Assembly: GCA_003030745.1 (NCBI GenBank)
Contig: PYVG01000004.1
Location: forward strand, 1-64,000
Reading direction: 5' to 3'
Length of the DNA: 64,000 bases
DNA from: Pseudidiomarina aestuarii
GTDB lineage: Bacteria; Pseudomonadota; Gammaproteobacteria; Enterobacterales; Alteromonadaceae
The stretch's first letter is position 1. Every line of letters starts with the position of its first letter. The notes beneath the pieces are model-generated. The model saw nothing but the letters and a program-made list of their open reading frames with translations, did not search any database and was not told the origin of the DNA. Made by a program: the position numbers and the translations under genes. Below are positions 46,037 to 54,857 of the stretch, in pieces.

Positions 46037-48657
46037 GCGCTTGCCGACTTAGCTTCAGCGGCATCAACCTCTACATCATCAAAATGGACGCGAACCGGTT
46101 CACCAAACTGTTTGCCTTGGCCAGTCACTACACCCACCGTCAGTAAGGCGTCTTGTTGCGCTTGCTCGTCAACGCCGGCTGCGACCACTTGAATATCCAA
46201 CTCGGTGCACAAATTGACGACATTGCGCACCATTTTCTGCGCGCGGTCACTATTAGCAATGTCTGCGACAAAGTTCGGGTCCAACTTCACGTGGGTGAAC
46301 GGGTAGCTCAAGATAAACTGCAGCGCACCTGCACTGCGGCCAAACTCGTTCAATGCCAACCCAACGCCAAATTCAGCCAGCTGACGCAACGAACTTAATT
46401 GGCGCTTCGAGCTGTAATTAAGCTCTACTTCACTGAACTCAAGAATCAATCGATCAGCTTTGATTTTTGAATCTTTAATAATTTGCATCAGCACCCGTAC
46501 ATCAGCGAGTTTGTAGAGATGCTTGGTCGATAGCGAGACAAACAATGGTGGATGCTTTGGATTCTGCGCCAATTGCCCACAGCAGCGTTTCAACATCCAG
46601 TGATCAAGCGTAATGATCATCCCGGTTTTTTCAGCAACAGCCAGGAATCGATCGGCAGGCAACAGCGTATTATCTCGCTGCCAACGCAGCAGCCATTCTG
46701 CCGCATGCTCGGTGCCGGTATTCATATCGACTACATCATAGCGATGCACAATAAAATCTTGGTCGAACTGCGCGTGCCGTAGCTCGGATTCACGATGCAA
46801 AGAGGCGACTAAGTCTTTGTGAATACTCTCATCGAATACTACAAAGCGACCGCGGCCCATGCTCTTCGCTTGATACATAGCTGCATCAGCGTCGCGTAAT
46901 AGCCGCTCTGCAGAATCATTCCGCGCGCGACATTCCGCAATACCAACACTGGCACCCGAATAATGCTCACTTTCACCGAACACAAATGGACGCTGCATCT
47001 TCTCGATAATGCGCCCAGCGACTTCTTTCGCGTCTTCAACGTGGTTAATCATGTCCAGCAAAATAACGAATTCATCGCCACCGAGCCGTGCAACGGTGTC
47101 ATTGTCTCGCACACATTCACCAATACGCCGACTGGCTTCCAGCAGGAACTCATCGCCGGCGCTATGGCCGAGTGTGTCGTTGATATCTTTAAAACGATCT
47201 AGGTCGACAAACAACACCGCAAAGTTGTGCTGCGGGAAGCGCCGCTTGTGCTTGAGCGTTTGCTGTAGACGCTCGGTAAACATCGAGCGATTCGGCAGGC
47301 CAGTTAATGCGTCATGATGCGCGTCGTGGAAGAGTTTTTCTTCAATTTTCTTACGCCGCTCAATTTCGTTCACCAACTCTTCGGTCCGCTCGGCGACTTT
47401 GCGTTCGAGGTAGGCATTCACACGGCGCACTTCTTCAGCATTACGGCGTCGCTCAATGGCAACAGCAACGTGCTGAGAAACGAAGTTCAGTAGTTCTAAA
47501 TCGTCTTGTTTGTAAGTGACTTCGTCGGTGTATGTTTGCACCGACAACACGCCAATTACTTCATCATCAATCAGTAGCGGTGAACCCAACCATTGCTTCG
47601 GCTGCGTGCCGTAGTAAGAAGAAGCCTTCTCAATCTCACCCGCACCAATGAGCTCTGCATACTTGTCTTTCGTAATAAATACCGGCTGCTTGTGGCGGAT
47701 AACAAATTCAGTCATACCTCGACCCATGGGCCGAAGTTTGCGTAAGTGAGTGTCAAAGGCGTCGACGTAATAAGGGAAAGTTAGGTTTCGTTTGTCTTCA
47801 TCAACCAACGCGACAAAGAAGTTTTCATTGTTAATCAAACGACCAATTTGCTCGTGCAATTGGTGATAGAAGCTTTCCATACTATCAGAGGTGTTGGTGA
47901 CCTCTGATATGGCGAAGAGGACGGCGGACACCTTTTCAGCGCGTTTGCGCTCCCCTACTTCTAGCGTCAGGTTGTCGTTGATTTCGCGCAGTGCAGCCGT
48001 TTGCCGAGCAATCTCCGCCTGCATGAATTCACGCTGGCGAACCCGCTCGAGCGCGTTCACAATATGCTGCGAAACGAACATGAATAGATCTTTGTCCGCT
48101 TCTGTGTAGCGTTGATCTTCGCTATAACTTTGTACCACCATCGCACCGATAATCCGATTCTCGGACTGCAACGGTACACCGAGCCAATCGACTGGCGGAG
48201 AGCCTAAATCCTTAATTTCACCGCTGGCGAGGAGCTCTTTGAACACTTGCTCGTTATAGAGAAACGGCCGGCCCGTGCGCATGACATAACCAGTCATACC
48301 CTGTCGCAACAAATCCATCGGGAAGTTATCTTCCGTTGGGATTTCGTCATATTCGTCAACAAAGTACACAAACTTGACGGTATCGTTGTCGTGGTCGGCT
48401 AAACAGATGAAAAAGTTCTTTGCATTCATCAACTCGCCAATAATGCTGTGCACAGCAGCATAAAATTCCTGCATATCTTGCACTGATGCGGCGAGTTCGG
48501 AAATCTTGAAAAGGGCTTTCTGAATGACTTCGGATTGGCGATATTTTAATGTCAGTTTTTGTAGTCGAGACAAAGCCTTACGCAATCGCGCAATCTCTTT
48601 TTCAGTGCTTTCCCCAGTACTCTCTATGGTACTTTCTCGACTAGACATTGGTGACAT
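46033..48657 (-). CDS. GAF-GAF-GGDEF-EAL protein, likely an active cyclase with an inactive EAL
   Basis: 874-residue cytoplasmic signalling protein. Order: short coiled coil (10-40), GAF1 (~45-190), coiled coil, GAF2 (~235-390), coiled coil (~395-430), GGDEF (~430-590) and EAL-like (~610-860). GGDEF is intact (ARLGGDEFVILL, ~523-527), with an inhibitory I-site RDND five residues before it. The EAL domain is degenerate: EWLLRW replaces EALLRW and NEFGRSAG replaces the DDFGTGYS metal site, so phosphodiesterase activity is doubtful. The ligands of the GAF domains are unknown. A clear ribosome binding site was not seen; ATG 48648 is an alternative start. Confidence 0.9.
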   Translation of the reverse strand: MSPMSSRESTIESTGESTEKEIARLRKALSRLQKLTLKYRQSEVIQKALFKISELAASVQDMQEFYAAVHSIIGELMNAKNFFICLADHDNDTVKFVYFVDEYDEIPTEDNFPMDLLRQGMTGYVMRTGRPFLYNEQVFKELLASGEIKDLGSPPVDWLGVPLQSENRIIGAMVVQSYSEDQRYTEADKDLFMFVSQHIVNALERVRQREFMQAEIARQTAALREINDNLTLEVGERKRAEKVSAVLFAISEVTNTSDSMESFYHQLHEQIGRLINNENFFVALVDEDKRNLTFPYYVDAFDTHLRKLRPMGRGMTEFVIRHKQPVFITKDKYAELIGAGEIEKASSYYGTQPKQWLGSPLLIDDEVIGVLSVQTYTDEVTYKQDDLELLNFVSQHVAVAIERRRNAEEVRRVNAYLERKVAERTEELVNEIERRKKIEEKLFHDAHHDALTGLPNRSMFTERLQQTLKHKRRFPQHNFAVLFVDLDRFKDINDTLGHSAGDEFLLEASRRIGECVRDNDTVARLGGDEFVILLDMINHVEDAKEVAGRIIEKMQRPFVFGESEHYSGASVGIAECRARNDSAERLLRDADAAMYQAKSMGRGRFVVFDESIHKDLVASLHRESELRHAQFDQDFIVHRYDVVDMNTGTEHAAEWLLRWQRDNTLLPADRFLAVAEKTGMIITLDHWMLKRCCGQLAQNPKHPPLFVSLSTKHLYKLADVRVLMQIIKDSKIKADRLILEFSEVELNYSSKRQLSSLRQLAEFGVGLALNEFGRSAGALQFILSYPFTHVKLDPNFVADIANSDRAQKMVRNVVNLCTELDIQVVAAGVDEQAQQDALLTVGVVTGQGKQFGEPVRVHFDDVEVDAAEAKSASA

Positions 48658-48744
48658 TCAGGTGTTTTGTTTTTGTAATTATTGTTCCGAGTATATCTTT
48701 ACATTCCTTGACATGAAAGCGTTTGCGATCAAAAAACAGGCACA

Positions 48745-48768
48745 AAAAAACCGCCGAAGCGGTTTTTT
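48745..48768. terminator. Rho-independent terminator after the cytochrome c5-like gene
   Basis: AAAAAACCGC-CGAA-GCGGTTTTTT is a 10-bp stem. On the minus strand the loop reads TTCG with a T-tract after it, 14 bp past the cytochrome stop. Confidence 0.92.
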
Positions 48769-48781
48769 CTATTCTTGGTGT

Positions 48782-49213
48782 TTAAATTTCCGCAATCATG
48801 TAATCAATTGCGGCTTGAATTTCTTCATCGCTACAATCGTTACAGGTACCTTTGGCTGGCATTGCGTTATAGCCTTCAATAGCATGTTTCAACACTGTGT
48901 CCATACCTTGCGCTAGGCGCGGTTCCCAATCTTCAGCGTTATTAATTTTCGGTGAACCCAACACGCCGCTGGTGTGGCAAGCTGCACAAAAACGGTTGTA
49001 GATAGCATCACCTGCGCGTGGACCGCTCGATCCTGCGCTGCTGCTACCCGTATCAGGAGTTGCACCCGCTAACTTCACCTTACCAATTGGGGCAATGCGA
49101 TCTTTAATCGCATCATTATCTTGAGGCACCATTGCAGCGCTCGCACCACCAACGACTAGGGCGAGAACAGCAACGAATACACGGCTCGATTTTACTACTT
49201 TCAGTACGTTCAC
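48782..49213 (-). CDS. Cytochrome c5-like monohaem protein
   Basis: 143-residue exported c-type cytochrome: a signal region (VFVAVLALVVGGASAA), a Ser/Gly-rich linker and a class I domain with CAACH (haem attachment), the Met ligand probably in GYNAMPAKG, and an additional Cys pair CNDC, a feature of the cytochrome c5 family. It is a plausible electron donor to the caa3 oxidase in this window, by inference. It has its own terminator and is divergent from dinB. Confidence 0.9.
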   Translation of the reverse strand: MNVLKVVKSSRVFVAVLALVVGGASAAMVPQDNDAIKDRIAPIGKVKLAGATPDTGSSSAGSSGPRAGDAIYNRFCAACHTSGVLGSPKINNAEDWEPRLAQGMDTVLKHAIEGYNAMPAKGTCNDCSDEEIQAAIDYMIAEI

Positions 49214-49305
49214 AGTTTACTCCTGTCTGAGCTGATGAGCTTGCGTGCTCACTTAGTTGTTGCGATTATAGCCAGATTCCGGCCACGATTAAACACTTCC
49301 GTTGC

Positions 49306-50376
49306 ATGTCTGTAAATACGCGCAAAATAGCGCTTTTGGATCTCGATGCTTTTTTTGCTAGTGCCGAGGTCTTGCGCGACCCTAGTCTCAAGAACCGTCC
49401 CTTTGCGGTGGGCGGCGGAGGCGCGCGTGGCGTAGTTGCAACCTGCAATTATTTAGCTCGCGAGTTCGGTGTGCGCAGCGCCATGTCAGGCTCTCATGCT
49501 CGCCGTCTTTGTCCACATTTACATTTCGTGTCACCAGATCACGGTTATTATCGCTTATTAAGTCGACAAGTCTACGCTATTTTGCAATCGGTCACCGACC
49601 GCATTGAACCAGCCTCCATTGACGAGTTTTACCTCGATTTGTCAGCGGTTGAAACGCATCAAGGCAGCGCCACGCGGATCATGGAAGCGGTTCGAGCTGA
49701 TATTCGGGCGCTCGGTATTACCGGCTCAGCGGGTATATCGAATCAGAAAATGGTGGCCAAAATAGCCAGCGACGACAATAAGCCAGATGGTCAACGCGTG
49801 GTGGCTCCCGAACAAGTTGTGCCTTATATCGCTTCGCTTCCTTTAAAACGAATCCCCGGGGTCGGCCCGAAGAGTTTAGAGCGGCTGCATGATGCCAGTC
49901 TGTTTACTGGCGCTGATATTCAACGCAGTGATATTGAGACCGTACAATCGATCTTAGGCGAGAAGTCGGGTTGGCTCTTGTACCAACGCTGTTTAGGTAA
50001 TGACCCACGCGAGATTGTAACGGAGCGCGTACGCAAAAGTGTGGGTGTAGAAGAAACGCTAAGTACGGACTTTACGTCGCTGCGCCAGGTTGAGCAGTTT
50101 GCGGATCAAGTGTTACTCCCACAGCTCCTGAAGCGGCTCGGCGTTCAGCGCTGGCAAGCCACGCATATTAAAAGCCAGACGGTGAAACTTAAGTTTGCAG
50201 ACTTTCAGCAAACCACAGTATCGCGCACTGGCTCGAAGGCATCGCCCAGCCTGTTTTACCAACTGGTTAGGGAGGCTTGGGAGCGTCGTAAAGGCCGTGG
50301 TGTGCGGCTAATTGGACTCAGCGTTGCTTTGCCTGATCCCGATGACCAATTACAACTCGAGCTCGATTTGGAATAA
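49306..50376 (+). CDS. dinB: DNA polymerase IV
   Basis: Y-family translesion polymerase. 356 residues (E. coli 351). ALLDLDAFFASAEVLRDP holds the first catalytic Asp, RGVVATCNYLAREFGVRSAMS the finger region, and PASIDEFYLDLS the second acidic pair (Phe where E. coli has Ala). A helix-hairpin-helix follows in RIPGVGPKSLERL. It ends QLELDLE, a plausible sliding-clamp binding tail. No CTGT-N8-ACAG box was found in the 90 bp upstream, so SOS induction is not evident. Confidence 0.96.
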   Translation: MSVNTRKIALLDLDAFFASAEVLRDPSLKNRPFAVGGGGARGVVATCNYLAREFGVRSAMSGSHARRLCPHLHFVSPDHGYYRLLSRQVYAILQSVTDRIEPASIDEFYLDLSAVETHQGSATRIMEAVRADIRALGITGSAGISNQKMVAKIASDDNKPDGQRVVAPEQVVPYIASLPLKRIPGVGPKSLERLHDASLFTGADIQRSDIETVQSILGEKSGWLLYQRCLGNDPREIVTERVRKSVGVEETLSTDFTSLRQVEQFADQVLLPQLLKRLGVQRWQATHIKSQTVKLKFADFQQTTVSRTGSKASPSLFYQLVREAWERRKGRGVRLIGLSVALPDPDDQLQLELDLE

Positions 50377-50386
50377 AAGGTTAGGC

Positions 50387-51238
50387 TTACTCAGCTTTCG
50401 GAAAGCTGCCCAACACAGTCACTCGGTTGCGTAATTGAATCAAAGTCAACGCCGCTTGAATCGACGAGTCATGCGCGTGACCTTCACACTCGATATAGAA
50501 ATGGTAGTGACCAAAACGACGGCCGGTAGGTCGCGATACAAGCGCCGTTAAGTTGACACGGTACGCCGCAAATACCTGCAGATGCTCAACCAATAGCCCC
50601 GGATGATCAGCGTCATCAATGATCAGAATCGCTGTTTTGTAGTGAATATCGGGCTGCGCATCTTCTAACTCACGCGGCTCACGCACCGCAATAAAACGTG
50701 TCTCATTGTGCGCCACATCAGTGACGTCTCGCTGCACATGATCGAAGTGATGTTCCGCTAACGCATGCGCCGGCACGATAGCGCCAGCAGGTTGTTCACT
50801 GTCGAGTAACTGTTGCAGTGATTCGCTGTTGCTCGCTGTGGTCAAAACAGGTGCCGATTGCCCTGCCAAGAATTCACTGCACTGCCCTTGCGCCACAAAC
50901 TGCGCAAAAATGCGCTCGGGTTGGGAGTGGTTTGCGACATACGCAAACTGAATTGGCACCATCACCTCACCGATTATTTGCAACGGGCGCTTTACAAACG
51001 AGTCCACTACCGGTGACACGATACCTTCGACGATATTCTCAATTGGCACTATCGCCAAGTCACAGTTATCGGGCACAGCCGCCAACGTTCGCGCCAGCGA
51101 CGGATAAAAATGCAGAGCATTTTTGCTATTTGCTTCAGCGGTGAGCCAATGCTGAGCCGCGCGCTCCGAAAAGGTGCCGGTTGGCCCTAAAGTCGCAACG
51201 CGAGGATAGTGGTTGGTTTCGTTAGTTGTGGCAGTCAA
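50387..51238 (-). CDS. pheA: Prephenate dehydratase
   Basis: Converts prephenate to phenylpyruvate in phenylalanine synthesis. 283 residues: a periplasmic-binding-fold PDT domain (~12-190) with TLGPTGTFSERAAQHW, IVPIENIVEGIVSPVVDSF and the catalytic NETRFIAV, then a C-terminal ACT domain (~200-278) with the Phe-binding region SRPTGRRFGHYHFYIECEGH. Unlike E. coli PheA it has no chorismate mutase domain. No Phe-rich leader peptide was found upstream. Confidence 0.95.
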   Translation of the reverse strand: MTATTNETNHYPRVATLGPTGTFSERAAQHWLTAEANSKNALHFYPSLARTLAAVPDNCDLAIVPIENIVEGIVSPVVDSFVKRPLQIIGEVMVPIQFAYVANHSQPERIFAQFVAQGQCSEFLAGQSAPVLTTASNSESLQQLLDSEQPAGAIVPAHALAEHHFDHVQRDVTDVAHNETRFIAVREPRELEDAQPDIHYKTAILIIDDADHPGLLVEHLQVFAAYRVNLTALVSRPTGRRFGHYHFYIECEGHAHDSSIQAALTLIQLRNRVTVLGSFPKAE

Positions 51239-51403
51239 ATGAAATCTCGTTACAGTCGGCGCTAGACCCTAACGGTACTGGTTTTTCGCTGCTGACGCTA
51301 GCTTGCACTTGAGGAATTTGGGGATTGTATTTCCATCCCCCTCGTTTTCTTGGCACACTATCGCTATTGAGTGAATCAGCAACTTATCTGTGAAGGAATG
51401 AAC

Positions 51404-52783
51404 ATGACGTGGCTATCGATACTACCGCCTCTGGTGGCGATTATTGTCGTGTTTTGGCGCAAGGAAGTGATTGTCGCGCTCTTACTCGCGGTCTTTACCT
51501 CTGAGTTGTTGCTGACCCTGCAGGCGCCCGAGCTCTCGCTTGGCTATGCCTTTATTGCCACACTAGAACGAATTGTCAGCGTGTTTGAATCACCGGGAAA
51601 TACTCGGATTCTGGTGTTTAGCTTGTTGGTCGGCGCGCTGCTTGCCTATATTCGCGAGTCGGGTGGCGTTGCCGCTATGGTCGAAGGCTTGCTGAAACGC
51701 GGCTTGGGTAAAACCAAACGCAGTGCCAGCTTATTGACCGTTTTCACTGGCATTTTTATCTTCATTGAATCGAATTTAAGCGTGTTGACCGCAGGTATTT
51801 TATCGCGTGGCTTGTTTGAAAAATTAGGCATGAGCCGCGCTCGTTTGGCCTACTTAATTGATAGTACCAGTGCTCCTATCTGTATTTTGATTCTGCTCAA
51901 TGGCTGGGGCGCCTATGTGTTAGGGATACTTGAGCAACAGGAGTTACCAGGCTCATCAGTGGTGACGCTCTGGAGCACCATTCCATTTAACTTCTACGCA
52001 CTAGTCACTTTAGTGCTGGTGTTCTACACCGCTATTTCGACCCGGGTTCATGGCCCAATGCGACGGCTCGAAGCCCAACCACAGCCGACGCAAGACATAC
52101 CCGAACACGTGCCTAGTAATAGCAAAGCCCGCTATATGCTGGTGCCTTTGGTCGTGATGGTGGGCGGCATGATTGCTTTTATGATTGGCACGGGTGGCGG
52201 CGATATTACTCAAGGCAATGGTTCCAAAGCGGTTCTCTACGCTACTGCCCTTGCCTGCTTGGTAGCCTATTTAATGCTATTGCTAAGCAAACGGGAAACG
52301 CACCAGAACCTGGTGAATATGGGCTTCAAAGGCATGGGCGAACTACTGCCACTGGTGACCATAGTTCTGTTGTCATTGGCACTGGGCAGCAGTTTACGTG
52401 AGCTCGGAACGGGTATTTTCTTAGCCGGTTTAGTCGGCGATTATCTGCCACTGGTGCTCATAGCGCCCATGCTGTTTGTTGCTGGAGCTTTGATCTCATT
52501 TACCACCGGCACCTCCTGGGGCACCTTCGCGATTTTGATTCCGATTGCAGCACCACTCATTATCGCTCTTGATTTGCCTGCACCTCTGCTGTTAGCTGCC
52601 GTTTTAGGGGGTGGTGTATTCGGCGACCACTGTTCACCGATTTCTGACACTACGGCAGTGTCGTCATTAGCATCAGGCTGCGACTTACTAGAGCACGTTC
52701 AGACGCAATTGCCATACGCACTCGTCGGCGGCGGCATAACCATCGTGCTCTACGTGGTCGCCAGCTTCGTGATGATTGGGTAG
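51404..52783 (+). CDS. NhaC-type Na+/H+ antiporter family transporter
   Basis: 459-residue secondary transporter with about eleven to twelve helices. The C-terminal GVFGDHCSPISDTTAVSSLASGCD and TTGTSWGTFAILIPIAAPL are hallmarks of the NhaC / Na+:H+ antiporter family. Substrates other than Na+ (for example malate/lactate or amino acids) occur in this family and cannot be excluded. The ATG at 51404 has AAGGA upstream. It lies 8 bp before alr. Confidence 0.88.
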   Translation: MTWLSILPPLVAIIVVFWRKEVIVALLLAVFTSELLLTLQAPELSLGYAFIATLERIVSVFESPGNTRILVFSLLVGALLAYIRESGGVAAMVEGLLKRGLGKTKRSASLLTVFTGIFIFIESNLSVLTAGILSRGLFEKLGMSRARLAYLIDSTSAPICILILLNGWGAYVLGILEQQELPGSSVVTLWSTIPFNFYALVTLVLVFYTAISTRVHGPMRRLEAQPQPTQDIPEHVPSNSKARYMLVPLVVMVGGMIAFMIGTGGGDITQGNGSKAVLYATALACLVAYLMLLLSKRETHQNLVNMGFKGMGELLPLVTIVLLSLALGSSLRELGTGIFLAGLVGDYLPLVLIAPMLFVAGALISFTTGTSWGTFAILIPIAAPLIIALDLPAPLLLAAVLGGGVFGDHCSPISDTTAVSSLASGCDLLEHVQTQLPYALVGGGITIVLYVVASFVMIG

Positions 52784-52791
52784 GTCAGAGT

Positions 52792-53901
52792 ATGGGGAAC
52801 GGGATTCATTTTCGGGCAACGCGGGCAGAGATCGATCGTGATGCCCTAGCGCACAACGCCCAACTCATCCGCGAGAACGCCGCTGAAGCCAAAGTGCTTG
52901 GTGTGATCAAAGCCGATGGGTATGGGCATGGTGTCATTAGCACCGCCAATGCTATTGCTGCCCATGTGGATGCCTTTGCTGTAGCTTTTATTGATGAAGC
53001 ATTGCAGTTGCGTGAGGCTGGTTTTAGTTTGCCGATTGTTCTGCTGGAGGGCTGTTTGTCTGAGGCAGAGTTACCGATTTGTGCACATCACAACCTGCAA
53101 CCCGTTGTGCATGAGCCTTCCCAGCTAGATGCCATACTGACATCACGATTAGTGCGCCCACTTGCCGTGTGGCTGAAAGTCGACACGGGCATGCATCGGC
53201 TTGGCTGGCACCCGCAAGAAGTGGCTCGGGTGTATCGTGAGCTGGAGTCCTGCCCAAATGTCGGCGCTATTACACTGATGTCTCACTATGCGAACTCTGG
53301 CGATAGTGAGCATCCACTTACCCAACAACAGAATGACCTATTCAGTGCGGTGTGCGCAGAAACGGCGATGACGGAATCGCTCAGTATTGCGAACTCAGCT
53401 GCCCTCTTAAGTTCGTCAAAAGACTTCAGCACGCTCGACGGGCACTGGGTTCGAACCGGATTAACCTTGTATGGCGTCGCACCACGAACGCCAGACCGCA
53501 ACATCACAATACCGCTGCGCCCAGTCATGCGTTTAGTTGCCCCTGTTATTGCACTGCGCGAAATCTCGGCGGGCGAAACCGTCGGTTACGGCAGTCGTTG
53601 GCAAGCCAAACGTAAGAGTTTGATTGCGACCGTCGCTATCGGCTATGCCGATGGCTATCCTCGGCATTGCCCAGACGGCACACCAGTGTATTTAAATGGT
53701 GTGGAATTGCCGCTGGTGGGCACAGTATCCATGGATATGATTACGATTGATGTCACTGACCTTGAAGCTGTTCAGGTTGGTGATGAAGTCGAATTGTGGG
53801 GACCTAATCTGACAGTCGACCGTATTGCTGAGGCCGCTGGCACTATTAGTTATGAATTGCTCTGTCGGGTATCGTCACGGGTACCGCGAGTCGAAATTTA
53901 G
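52792..53901 (+). CDS. alr: Alanine racemase
   Basis: PLP enzyme that makes D-alanine for peptidoglycan. 369 residues. The PLP Lys40 lies in [10 protein letters not shown], the second catalytic base Tyr in [11 protein letters not shown], and DTGMHRLGW and [13 protein letters not shown] are conserved. It directly follows the antiporter gene and probably shares its transcript. It shares antiparallel stop codons with the YqhA gene. Confidence 0.97.
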   Translation: MGNGIHFRATRAEIDRDALAHNAQLIRENAAEAKVLGVIKADGYGHGVISTANAIAAHVDAFAVAFIDEALQLREAGFSLPIVLLEGCLSEAELPICAHHNLQPVVHEPSQLDAILTSRLVRPLAVWLKVDTGMHRLGWHPQEVARVYRELESCPNVGAITLMSHYANSGDSEHPLTQQQNDLFSAVCAETAMTESLSIANSAALLSSSKDFSTLDGHWVRTGLTLYGVAPRTPDRNITIPLRPVMRLVAPVIALREISAGETVGYGSRWQAKRKSLIATVAIGYADGYPRHCPDGTPVYLNGVELPLVGTVSMDMITIDVTDLEAVQVGDEVELWGPNLTVDRIAEAAGTISYELLCRVSSRVPRVEI

Positions 53902-54407
53902 TCGCCGCTGGTGTCTGACTTATCCCGCGTCAATTTATCTAAATAACCCATCGCAAATGCCGAACCGACAAAGGTCATGTGCATAATGACGTACCATTTG
54001 ATCTTGTCGTCGGCCAAGTTCTCAGCGTTCATAAACACTTTCAGCAAATGAATCGACGAGATTGCCACGATAGAAGCGGCGACCTTGTTCTTCAAACCGC
54101 CTGAGTCAATTTTACCCAGCCACGCCAGCTTCTCAGTACCGCCATTGATATTGAGAGTCGACACAAAGTTCTCGTAACCACTGAGCATCACCATCACCAG
54201 TAGACCACCCACTAAAGCGATGTCGATGAGCGTCAGAACCATAAGAATTAAATCGACTTCAGGCGTGCTCAGAATAACCGGAAACGCATGCACGAGTTCT
54301 TGAAAAAACTTAATTGCCAGCAGTAACACCGCTAAACTCAGTCCCAAATAGATGGGTGCGAGCAGCCAGCGTAGGCTGTACATCAGATTCTCAAAAAAGC
54401 GTTCCAT
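53898..54407 (-). CDS. YqhA / UPF0114 membrane protein
   Basis: 169-residue membrane protein with three to four helices. [42 protein letters not shown] and [30 protein letters not shown] are characteristic of UPF0114 (YqhA). The function is unknown; an ion channel or mechanosensitive role has been suggested for relatives. It lies 15 bp after the YqaA gene. Confidence 0.93.
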   Translation of the reverse strand: MERFFENLMYSLRWLLAPIYLGLSLAVLLLAIKFFQELVHAFPVILSTPEVDLILMVLTLIDIALVGGLLVMVMLSGYENFVSTLNINGGTEKLAWLGKIDSGGLKNKVAASIVAISSIHLLKVFMNAENLADDKIKWYVIMHMTFVGSAFAMGYLDKLTRDKSDTSGD

Positions 54408-54422
54408 GGTGCTCCTCTTTCG

Positions 54423-54848
54423 TTACTGCGGCCAGAATAGTTGCATGATACCAAGCAACACGGCATACCGACCAGCTTTACTAATGAATACTAAAATGAG
54501 GAACTGCCAGAAGCTTAAGCGCAACATGCCCGCAATAAACGTCAATGGGTCGCCCAAGAAGGGTGTCCAAGCGAGTAGTAACGACCATTTACCATAGCGC
54601 TCGAACCACCAATGGCCTTTTTCTAGGGTTTTGGGTTTGAAGGGAAACCAGCGGCGGTCTTGGAACTGGAGTAAGTACCGCCCCAATACATAATTGATCA
54701 CGGAGCCAAGCGTATTTCCTGCTGACGCAACTGCCCATAACCACCACAGGTTATAGCCCTGCTGCTGAGCTGCTACTACTAAAATTTCTGACTGCACGGG
54801 CAGTATGGTTGCTGCCAGCAATGCAGTCAGAAAAATGCTCAGATACAT
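54423..54848 (-). CDS. YqaA family membrane protein (DedA/SNARE-associated fold)
   Basis: 141-residue membrane protein with about four helices. LPVQSEILVVAAQQQGYNLWWLWAVASAGNTLGSVINYVLGRYL and AWTPFLGDPLTFIAGMLRLSF match the YqaA branch of the DedA superfamily, which is linked to lipid scrambling and membrane homeostasis. It lies 9 bp after the S9 peptidase gene on the same strand. Confidence 0.92.
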   Translation of the reverse strand: MYLSIFLTALLAATILPVQSEILVVAAQQQGYNLWWLWAVASAGNTLGSVINYVLGRYLLQFQDRRWFPFKPKTLEKGHWWFERYGKWSLLLAWTPFLGDPLTFIAGMLRLSFWQFLILVFISKAGRYAVLLGIMQLFWPQ

Positions 54849-54857
54849 AGCGACAAC

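Noticed and set aside
49214..49305. Possible LexA box before dinB
   Set aside because: The closest match (CTGTCTGAGCTGATGA) lacks the ACAG half, so no SOS box is claimed.
51239..51403. Phe attenuator for pheA, and the GGGGAT/ATCCCC hairpin near 51330-51350
   Set aside because: No leader peptide rich in Phe was found on the minus strand, and the hairpin has a large loop and no T-tract in either useful direction.
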